NCBI GenBank assembly: GCA_024103425.1
Contig: JAGFIS010000029.1
Span: 1-64,000 of the forward strand
Reading direction: 5' to 3'
From: Chitinophagaceae bacterium
GTDB lineage: Bacteria > Bacteroidota > Bacteroidia > Chitinophagales > Chitinophagaceae
Length of the DNA: 64,000 bases
A program made the translations under genes and the position numbers. Under the pieces are notes generated by a model that was not told the DNA's origin, made no database searches, and saw nothing but the letters and a program-made list of their open reading frames with translations. Shown in pieces: positions 43,608 to 51,277 of the stretch. Positions within the stretch are counted from its first letter, which is position 1; the number at the start of each line of letters is the position of its first letter.

Positions 43608-44659
43608 TCCTTATAAATAAATATTGAAATCTTTCCGTTTTCGTCCACAGTACCCCTGTACATTCCCGGGGTATTAAATTCCATTGCCACATTTCCTGCC
43701 CTGTCTAAACTGATGATTCCACCATTTCCACCCATAGTTTCAATTTCATGAATCACTTGTTTTGCAGCATCGGCAACAGTCAGGCCCTTTAGTTCCATCA
43801 AAGAAGAAAGGCGGTTGGCCGCAACTTCTCTGATGTAATATTCTCCCCAACCGGTACTGCTCACACCGGCAGTTGCATTATTACAGTAGGTTCCTGCACC
43901 GATAATCGGAGCATCACCCACCCTGCCGTATCTTTTATTGGTCATGCCGCCGGTCGACGTACCCGCTGCTAGGTTACCTTGCTTATCCAACGCAACTGCT
44001 CCCACGGTACCAAACTTTTTATCCTTGTCAGACACTCCTGAAATCCTGCTGTTCTTAGGATCAAAATCGTTGAAAGCTGCATGGTTGGTTTCTTCTTTGC
44101 TAATCATCCGTTGCAACTGATCCCATCGTTCCTGTGTAAAGAAATAAGAAGGTTCAACAGTATCACAACCATTGGCAGCAGCAAATATCTCTGCTCCTCT
44201 TCCTACGAGCATCACGTGTTCCGACTTCTCCATTACTGCCCTCGCCGCACTGATAGGATTTTTAAGATTTGTCACCCCTGCAACAGCTCCGGCCTTTAGT
44301 GTAGCCCCGTCCATAATAGAGGCATCCAACTCATTCTTACCGTCGTGTGTAAAAACAGCTCCCTTCCCGGCATTGAACAGTGGAGAGTTTTCCATTACAT
44401 TGATTGCTGCCTGAACGGCATCAAGAGAAGAACTTCCTTCCTGTATCTTATCATATCCTGCTTGCAATGCTGCAGTCAGAGCTTCCGTGTATTCTTTTTC
44501 CTTTTCAGGTGTCATGGTCGATTTATCAATTGTACCTGCACCCCCGTGAATCACCATCACATACTTCGTCCCTTCGGCCGATTGACTGTTGTCGTTACAG
44601 GACATCAAAAGCCCTGCGGCCAAAACAAAACAACCTGATATGATGAAGAATTTCCTCAT
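43604..44659 (-). CDS. Isoaspartyl peptidase / type 2 asparaginase lipoprotein
   Basis: A 351-residue N-terminal nucleophile hydrolase. A lipobox LLMSC near residue 21 marks it as a lipoprotein. The autocleavage site GTVG places the nucleophile at Thr218; NLAAGTSTGGMTNK and GRVGDAPIIGAG bind substrate. Members cut beta-aspartyl dipeptides, including beta-Asp-Arg from cyanophycin, or asparagine. It lies between two cyanophycinase-family genes with a 10-base gap and a 4-base overlap. Lipoprotein export is unusual for this family and points to extracytoplasmic digestion. Confidence 0.9.
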   Translation of the reverse strand: MRKFFIISGCFVLAAGLLMSCNDNSQSAEGTKYVMVIHGGAGTIDKSTMTPEKEKEYTEALTAALQAGYDKIQEGSSSLDAVQAAINVMENSPLFNAGKGAVFTHDGKNELDASIMDGATLKAGAVAGVTNLKNPISAARAVMEKSEHVMLVGRGAEIFAAANGCDTVEPSYFFTQERWDQLQRMISKEETNHAAFNDFDPKNSRISGVSDKDKKFGTVGAVALDKQGNLAAGTSTGGMTNKRYGRVGDAPIIGAGTYCNNATAGVSSTGWGEYYIREVAANRLSSLMELKGLTVADAAKQVIHEIETMGGNGGIISLDRAGNVAMEFNTPGMYRGTVDENGKISIFIYKE

Positions 44660-44669
44660 TTAAATTACT

Positions 44670-45731
44670 TTACTCCGCAACAATACTCAACGAGCCGACA
44701 TTCACTGCCCACCAATAGTTGGTAACACCATTGGTATTTTCAGGCGAGAATGTCACCATATTGAATTTGTTATCGGTTGCTCTTGCTGAAACCGATGAAA
44801 CATAAACTGCTTGTCCACTCCAATTCCAGGTGAGCGGTGTATTCGGACTCATTACCTCGGGCGCTTTATCAGAAAAAGCCTTCATGAAAAATGCTTTGTT
44901 AGAACCAATCACTGAAGCCATTCCTGCATCGTCAATACATACAGCAGTAGCTTCATCCACCGCAATACCCTGTGGTGTCTTGCCCCAGTCTTTCATTATT
45001 CTTGCCATGAACACCATCATCCTGCCTTCTCTTTCTCTTTGCGTGAAGTGCTGATCGGTAATCACATTCTGCAGATAAGGTGCTTTCAGAAAATCATTAT
45101 TATACAGAAGAATATCCGAACCAAACGGGTTTGCCAAAGCAGAGCTCGATACCACACTACCCCTCTCTCCGCTGAAATAAAAGTTACCCAAAATAGCCGC
45201 ACCGGCACTGGTTCCGCCAACAGGTACTTTTTTAGTTGTCATCAAATAATTGATAGCTGCTTCTACTTTTGTTCCCTTCCAGTAACCGGTATAATCAGAC
45301 TGATCACCACCGGCAATGAATAGTAATTCCGCATTGCGGATGATCCGGGCTACTCCATCATCTTCAGCGAGTCTGCGCGAATCAATCTTCAAAGTTTCGA
45401 CCGAATTAAGCGTCCCTAATCTGTTTACGTAAGAATTGTAAGCATCAGTTCCGGAAGCACGTATAATAACGGCATCACCGCCTCCACTCCTTTCTATCAT
45501 CCAGCGAAAAGCAGCATCCACGTCTGCGCCGCCTCCCATAATCACTATCCCGCCTCTTGTCGTTTTTGTAACGTCGGAAGTATCCCCAACGATCCCGATT
45601 GATGCCGGGCGTGTTGTAGCTCCCGGAGTTACCGGCTCTTCTCCTCTTGGATTAAAAGGATTAGAGTTGTCCTCCTTCATACATCCGGTGGCCCAAAAAA
45701 CAACTAACAGAAAGGAGAGAACATATTTCAT
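44670..45731 (-). CDS. Cyanophycinase-family (S51) peptidase lipoprotein
   Basis: A 353-residue paralogue of the gene at 42759. A lipobox WATGC near residue 18 makes it a lipoprotein. The core has GGIVIMGGGADV, AGGDQSDY, the nucleophile Ser175 in GGTSAGA, DQHFTQREREGRM and AVDEATA. An N-terminal Pro/Thr/Asn-rich linker (about 25-60) tethers the enzyme. ATG 45731 was chosen because the upstream codons lack signal-peptide character. Sharing an operon with a SusC/D pair suggests cell-surface attack on cyanophycin or a similar polymer. Confidence 0.88.
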   Translation of the reverse strand: MKYVLSFLLVVFWATGCMKEDNSNPFNPRGEEPVTPGATTRPASIGIVGDTSDVTKTTRGGIVIMGGGADVDAAFRWMIERSGGGDAVIIRASGTDAYNSYVNRLGTLNSVETLKIDSRRLAEDDGVARIIRNAELLFIAGGDQSDYTGYWKGTKVEAAINYLMTTKKVPVGGTSAGAAILGNFYFSGERGSVVSSSALANPFGSDILLYNNDFLKAPYLQNVITDQHFTQREREGRMMVFMARIMKDWGKTPQGIAVDEATAVCIDDAGMASVIGSNKAFFMKAFSDKAPEVMSPNTPLTWNWSGQAVYVSSVSARATDNKFNMVTFSPENTNGVTNYWWAVNVGSLSIVAE

Positions 45732-45766
45732 TACAGAAGATTTAAACAAAAGATTATTATACAACA

Positions 45767-47179
45767 TTAATAATTAGGATTCTGAACCATATTCTTATTT
45801 ACCGACATTTCATCTGACGGGATTGGGAAGCAATATTGCGCTGCTGTAGGATCTAATCTTATTGCACCTGATGCGTTCGCTGCATCTTCCGGTGTGCGTT
45901 CTACAGCCATGTTCCGGCGCTTCAGATCAAAGAACCGGTGTCCTTCAAAGGCCAGTTCTTTAAACCGCTCCTGATAAATAGCATTGATCAAACTTTGTTT
46001 ATCCGGGAAGCTTGCATCCACATATCCAATGATTCTCGCTCTTCTCAAATCATTTAAATCTTTTGCGGCGGTAGTGATACCCGCCGGGCTATTGTCTTTT
46101 TCCACCTGTGCTTCTGCCCTGATGAGGTACATTTCGGCAGTTCTGAATAATTTGATATCTGTCAGTCCGAAATTCAGTGGATTTCCTCCGTTATACTTTT
46201 TAATCAGATAAGCCGATTTCTTGCCACCGGAATTATCATAGCGCAGTTGATCGTAAGTGATATAGGTACTGAACCGGATGTCATTAGCCCTGTCAAATGT
46301 ATTAATCAACTTGAAGGAAGGTGCATACAGCACGATCTCACCTGTTTCACGGAAGAAAGCAGTACCAATCTTAGAATCGCCCGGTACTCTGGCAAGTGCC
46401 CAGATTACTTCATCTTTTGTCTGGTCTATCCATACCTTACCAAAATCATTTCTTGCGACCAACGGTTCTTGTCCGAGCGCCTCAGTAGCATAAGTGATAG
46501 CCCCGTCCCAGTCTTTAGCATAAAGTGCAACCCTTGCCTGGATAGCTGCAATTGCATTTTTTGTAATCCTGCTTTTATCACTGAATCCCGAAGGAATCAG
46601 GTCTTTTGCCTGTTGTAAATCCGCATTGATATCCCGGAAGTTTTCCTGCACGGTGGGCCTTCCCGGGTAAGTCAGTTCGTGGCGCTTCATATAAGGTACG
46701 CCCATTCCGTCGCTGTCATACTTTGATGCATAAGCCTTCAGCAACTCAAAGTGGCAAAAAGCCCTTAGTGCCAGCATTTCTCCGTGATACTGATCTAATG
46801 TAGTCTGTCCGGCCCCTGTTACAGAAATACCAGGAATCGCCTCCAACACCCTGTTTGCCCTGTCTATCACCAGATAGTACTCACTCCATGCACCGGTAAC
46901 AGAACCGTAGGAAGAGTTGTACATCCATCTGTATGATACGGTATTAGATACGGTATTCTCTGTCGGTAACATCACTTCATCAGACACAATGGCGCCGATA
47001 TCCATCAACGTATAGTCTAATGGAGCATAGGCTCCCAACACGCCCATATTCAGGTCATTCAAATTCCGGAAAGCCTTGGTAGGATCAATAGAATCCGTCG
47101 GCGGCATATCGAGCTTATCACACGATACCAGCAAAACTCCGGAGAGCGAGAAATAAAAGAATAGTTTTTTTATGTTCAT
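45767..47179 (-). CDS. SusD/RagB-family outer-membrane lipoprotein
   Basis: A 470-residue SusD-type lipoprotein with lipobox LLVSC near residue 19. Helical TPR-like regions follow, with YRWMYNSSYG, RANRVLEAI, HGEMLALRAFCHFELLKAY and the C-terminal AFEGHRFFDLKR and LDPTAAQYCFPIP, all family hallmarks. SusD caps its SusC transporter and captures oligomeric substrate. ATG 47179 replaces an upstream TTG: the 50 earlier codons overlap the end of susC and lack conservation. The gap to susC is ten bases. Confidence 0.95.
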   Translation of the reverse strand: MNIKKLFFYFSLSGVLLVSCDKLDMPPTDSIDPTKAFRNLNDLNMGVLGAYAPLDYTLMDIGAIVSDEVMLPTENTVSNTVSYRWMYNSSYGSVTGAWSEYYLVIDRANRVLEAIPGISVTGAGQTTLDQYHGEMLALRAFCHFELLKAYASKYDSDGMGVPYMKRHELTYPGRPTVQENFRDINADLQQAKDLIPSGFSDKSRITKNAIAAIQARVALYAKDWDGAITYATEALGQEPLVARNDFGKVWIDQTKDEVIWALARVPGDSKIGTAFFRETGEIVLYAPSFKLINTFDRANDIRFSTYITYDQLRYDNSGGKKSAYLIKKYNGGNPLNFGLTDIKLFRTAEMYLIRAEAQVEKDNSPAGITTAAKDLNDLRRARIIGYVDASFPDKQSLINAIYQERFKELAFEGHRFFDLKRRNMAVERTPEDAANASGAIRLDPTAAQYCFPIPSDEMSVNKNMVQNPNY

Positions 47180-47189
47180 GACTATCAGA

Positions 47190-50100
47190 TTAAAAATTAA
47201 TATTGATTCCTGCAGTATATGTACGAGCGTTAGGATATTCAAACCTTCCGTAAACCCTGTTGTTTTCAGGATCAAGCCCTCTCCATGTTGTCCATGTAAA
47301 CAGGTTCTCTCCCTGTGCAAAAATGTCAACAGTCTTGAAGATATTCAGCCTCTGCAGCACATCGCCCGGAATGCTGTAAGAAATCTTCAGGTTTCTCAGG
47401 CGCATGAATGAAGCATCCTGGATGTCTTTAGATGTATAGTTTCTCGGGATGTCGATACGCTGCAAGTGTGTAACGTCACCGGGCTTTTTCCAGCGGTCGT
47501 AAAGCATTCTCTTGCTTTGGTTGCTGGATATGTAAGCCAGGTTCTCGATGTAGAAGTCGATATTGTTCCAGCGATGAACATCAGCAACGAACGTAAACAG
47601 CGCATCTACTGAAATATTACGATACTTGATGCCGGTAGTAATACCGCCGGTAAATCTCGGATAGAAACTTCCGAAATCAGGTACTGCCTGCTGTTCTTCG
47701 TTATAAACGTTTGTGATACTTCCGTCGCGGTTGTAGTATAATGCTTCACCGGTTTGCGGATCCACGCCTCCCCATCTGGGAGCAAGGTATGTTCCGTAGG
47801 GGTAACCCACTTTAATAATCCTTGTACTTCCGTCAGGTAACTCGTCCGTCACATCAGTTACATGAAGGATGGTATTGTTGTTCATTCCACCGTTAAACCC
47901 GACATTCCAGTTGAATTTATTAGTCTGAATGATATCACCACTCAGCCCCAGCTCTATACCTCTGTTCCTCATGCGGCCGGTACTCAGGGGAGCTGAAGAA
48001 GCACCCGAAGTAGCCGACAGTGGTTGGTCGATGAACATGTTTCTTGTAATCCTGTCGTAGAAATCGAAGATGATTTTTACTCTTTGTGATTTAAAGAGTG
48101 CCAGATCAAATCCGGTGTTGAATTCATCTACGTACTCCCAGTCAAAATCAGGGTTACCGATCGCGCCCGGCCTTATAGCAGGCTGGCCGCCATAGGTCGT
48201 AGATACAGAGTAAGTTGGCAGGTAGAGGAAGTCGCCGCCGAACGGACTGGCGGTCTGTCCGTAGCTGACCCTCAGCCTCAACGTAGAAATGAAATCATTG
48301 TTAGCTAAGAAAGCTTCCTGTTTAGCATCCCAGTTTACCCCAAAGGAGTAGAACCCATGCCAGCGATTGACCGGCGCAACAGAAGAAGCACCATCGTATC
48401 TGTAGCTGGCAGTTAAAGTATATTTATCATTGAAGGTATATTTACCAACTCCCATATACGACATCAGCGTGCTGAACGTACGGCCACCGCTAAGGCTCGG
48501 CAGGAAAGTAGTTGTCACCGTCATACCGGCGGGAGTCTCAGGGAGTCTGTTGTCTATTCCGTATCCGGTGTAACCGAATGATCTGTAATGATTGTGCAGG
48601 TATTCAAAGAATCCTGAAACCTCAAAATCGTGCTTATTAATTTTCTTTCCGTAAGTGATGCCCGATGTAGAAACAATGTTGAAGTTTCTTCTCTGTCCTT
48701 CCCCAAAAGATCCCTGCTGACCGAATACTTTACTACCGTAATATGAATCCGGGTTAACAAAATTCTGATCAGTCGAGCTTCTTAAGTCAACACCGGCTCT
48801 GGTAGAAACCTTCAGACCCGGAACAATTTCATATGCGAGACTGATCCCCAGTACAGTCTTAAACTGTTCTGTCTTGCTTGAAGTACCGAATAAAACGTCC
48901 AAACCCCTGCTTCCTTCACGTGTATCTAAGAAAGTTATAGCACCATCTGTCGCGTGGAAGCTTCCATCGGGCAGGTAAGGATACTCATACGGCAACGCGT
49001 AATAAACTGAAGCCATCGGAGTACCAACTGAAGTACCCCCCTCGTTGAAGGTGAACTGGGAGTTTGAGAATCCTAAAGATGAATTAAACGAGGCGGTGAA
49101 CTTCCCGAACTTAACATTCACGTTATTGCGTAGCGTGAAACGCTCCATCCCGGTTCTCTTTACGATACCCTGTTGCTTCCAGTAGCCCAAAGCGTTATAG
49201 GTCTGAACATTTTCATTTCCTGCGCTGAGGCTTATTTGTTGCTCAACAAACTGACCTTTGCGGAAGAACATATCACGCCAGTCTGTATTAATTTGCCTTA
49301 AACTGTCCAGAATGAAATCGGCTCTCTTCTGCCACTCAACAGTGTGGTTAGCATAGTCGGGATTCTTACGGGAGTATGTCCATCCAGGCCCGATTGTCTG
49401 TCCTGTTTCCAACCCTACTTCCTCTTCAAACCTCAGGTGTTCCCTGGTGTCCATCATTTCAAAACGCGGGCTTGTCAAATCAGAGAATCCATACTGTGAA
49501 TTATAACCTATGCTCAGTCTGCCTTTTCTTCCCTTCTTAGTTGTAATAACAATCACACCGTTGGAACCTCTTGAACCGTATAGAGCTTTAGCAGACGCGT
49601 CTTTCAAAACTGTCATCGATTCAATATCCTGCGGGTTGATCGTCTGGAAATAATTACTCTCAATAGGGATGCCATCCATTACATATAATGGAGTGGTACT
49701 GCCGCCAATACTACCAATACCCCTGATGACAACAGAAGCATTCTGTCCCGGCTGACCTGAGCTGGAGATAACACTCATCCCCGGAACACGGCCCTGAAGA
49801 ATCTGATCAACGGTACTCATCGGTACCTGGTTGATTTCTTTGCTGGTGACAAATGTGGTGGCACTGGGGCTTTCCCTTCTTGAGTACCCGGTATAACCGG
49901 TGATGGTTACCGTTTCCAACTGATTTACTTTAGAAGACAACATGATCATGATGAAATCAGTTGCACCCACCTTAACCGTATTTGTCTGGTAAGATACGTG
50001 GGTAACAACTAATTCGTCACCTTCTTTAGCATCAATCGTAAAGGCGCCATCTTCACCTGTCGAAACAGCCTTACCTGTACTCTTGACCGTCACGGTTGCT

Positions 50101-50339
50101 CCTGCCACCGGTATGCCTGCTTCGTCAATCACTTGACCGCTGATATCTTTAAACACATCAGACCACCCGGCCGTACTCCGGTCCATATCAAACGGAGACA
50201 CCACCGGGGATAGTCCGGCCGTTGCCTGTAGATACAATCCCGTCATGAACAAGGTCGCGACTCCAATCCTTTTTAAACTTTTCCGGATGAGCCATCCCGT
50301 CTGATTCTCTTTTTCTGATACAACTCGTACCATATTCAT
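47190..50339 (-). CDS. SusC/RagA-family TonB-linked outer-membrane protein
   Basis: A 1049-residue transporter. After a signal segment (about 20-45) comes a carboxypeptidase-like domain (about 70-150, ISGQVIDEAGIPVAGATV), then the plug with QVPMSTVDQILQGRVPG and SNGVIVITTKKG, then a barrel ending in YTAGININF. It imports polymers' breakdown products with SusD and TonB. ATG 50339 was chosen; 18 further codons upstream lie in the 5' leader. A good promoter is at 50493-50523. It is the first gene of the six-gene operon. Confidence 0.95.
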   Translation of the reverse strand: MNMVRVVSEKENQTGWLIRKSLKRIGVATLFMTGLYLQATAGLSPVVSPFDMDRSTAGWSDVFKDISGQVIDEAGIPVAGATVTVKSTGKAVSTGEDGAFTIDAKEGDELVVTHVSYQTNTVKVGATDFIMIMLSSKVNQLETVTITGYTGYSRRESPSATTFVTSKEINQVPMSTVDQILQGRVPGMSVISSSGQPGQNASVVIRGIGSIGGSTTPLYVMDGIPIESNYFQTINPQDIESMTVLKDASAKALYGSRGSNGVIVITTKKGRKGRLSIGYNSQYGFSDLTSPRFEMMDTREHLRFEEEVGLETGQTIGPGWTYSRKNPDYANHTVEWQKRADFILDSLRQINTDWRDMFFRKGQFVEQQISLSAGNENVQTYNALGYWKQQGIVKRTGMERFTLRNNVNVKFGKFTASFNSSLGFSNSQFTFNEGGTSVGTPMASVYYALPYEYPYLPDGSFHATDGAITFLDTREGSRGLDVLFGTSSKTEQFKTVLGISLAYEIVPGLKVSTRAGVDLRSSTDQNFVNPDSYYGSKVFGQQGSFGEGQRRNFNIVSTSGITYGKKINKHDFEVSGFFEYLHNHYRSFGYTGYGIDNRLPETPAGMTVTTTFLPSLSGGRTFSTLMSYMGVGKYTFNDKYTLTASYRYDGASSVAPVNRWHGFYSFGVNWDAKQEAFLANNDFISTLRLRVSYGQTASPFGGDFLYLPTYSVSTTYGGQPAIRPGAIGNPDFDWEYVDEFNTGFDLALFKSQRVKIIFDFYDRITRNMFIDQPLSATSGASSAPLSTGRMRNRGIELGLSGDIIQTNKFNWNVGFNGGMNNNTILHVTDVTDELPDGSTRIIKVGYPYGTYLAPRWGGVDPQTGEALYYNRDGSITNVYNEEQQAVPDFGSFYPRFTGGITTGIKYRNISVDALFTFVADVHRWNNIDFYIENLAYISSNQSKRMLYDRWKKPGDVTHLQRIDIPRNYTSKDIQDASFMRLRNLKISYSIPGDVLQRLNIFKTVDIFAQGENLFTWTTWRGLDPENNRVYGRFEYPNARTYTAGININF

Positions 50340-50492
50340 TAGTATTTGTTTTGAAAAATTATATAGAATGATTGCTTTTTTATTGTTTCTCAAGAAGCGG
50401 TCAGCTTAGGTGTGCTTCATAAAAAGGTATTTCTCTCTTCAATACCCATCTATAAAACTTGTTGTTTGGTATGTGTTTCTCTTTAAGGGTGG

Positions 50493-50523
50493 TAAAGATA
50501 GCTTTTTACATATTCCTGACAAA
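50493..50523 (-). promoter_or_regulatory. Promoter of the SusCD-cyanophycinase operon
   Basis: On the minus strand: TTTG (50520-50523), exactly 19 bases, TATCTTTA (50493-50500), one base off the -7 consensus. Transcription should begin near 50488, leaving a leader of ~150 bases before susC. From 50524 to 50820 I see no gene, only a weak 5-bp hairpin near 50624-50640. Confidence 0.75.
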
Positions 50524-50820
50524 ACAGGGTAAAAATACTTTTAATACACTAATGAAATCAATCGAATTCACAGTTTTTTCCGGTCAAAAAATGAGACACT
50601 CTGCATAGCGAAATCAGAATCTCGTTCTGTACAATGGCTTCGAAATAATTAAAATCTAAAAAGCAACGCCTGTAGATATGTGATATTGATAATTTTCGAA
50701 TTCTTCAACAAACATTACTATGCTTAGTAAAAAACAGACATAATTAAAGAAAAACGGCGATTACAGAGAAAGTCCGATGCCACAGAAATTAGCCATTGGA
50801 ATGCACGACGGCATTTTAAA

Positions 50821-51225
50821 TCATTTTGAAGAATACACTTTTTCGAGCTCCTCCAATATCTTCTCCTGCCTGATCGTACCGGAAACTATTGTTCCTTCAG
50901 GGGCAATAAGAAAAACTTTAGGAATAGACATCGCTCCGTAATTCTTTGTAAGGTCGCCCGAGAAAGCTTTAAGATCGGATAAAACCGGAAAAGGGAACTT
51001 ATACTTCTCTACATCTCCTGCCCATTTATCTTTCGAGTCGTCGACATTCATAATAATAACCTTCAAGCCCTTACTTGCATATTTCTTATAAGCCTCAAGG
51101 AGGAAAGGGTATTCATATTTACAGCGGATACACCACGAGGCGCTGAAAGTCATCAGCAAATTACAATCAGCTGCACTTCTAAAGAGAGGAATCTTTTCAC
51201 GATCTTTCAAAATTATGCAAAACAA
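50821..51225 (-). CDS. Thioredoxin-like (TlpA-type) protein
   Basis: A 134-residue thioredoxin fold. The redox motif is SASWCIRC (Cys32 and Cys35) and a cis-proline region SIPKVFLIAPEG follows. TlpA/ResA relatives reduce disulfides in the periplasm, but this frame has no signal peptide, so either it acts in the cytoplasm or the N-terminus is lost. It is divergent from the GH3 gene, with only 52 bases between the starts. It resembles the C-terminal half of longer TlpA-like proteins. Confidence 0.8.
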   Translation of the reverse strand: MFCIILKDREKIPLFRSAADCNLLMTFSASWCIRCKYEYPFLLEAYKKYASKGLKVIIMNVDDSKDKWAGDVEKYKFPFPVLSDLKAFSGDLTKNYGAMSIPKVFLIAPEGTIVSGTIRQEKILEELEKVYSSK

Positions 51226-51277
51226 ATTTTACCGGAAGACAAGGCCAATCCGGCGAAAGTTTAATAATTTTCGGATT

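Noticed and set aside
45767..47329. TTG-initiated N-terminal extension of SusD
   Set aside because: The extra 50 residues overlap the end of susC and hide the signal peptide; ATG 47179 gives the normal lipoprotein start.
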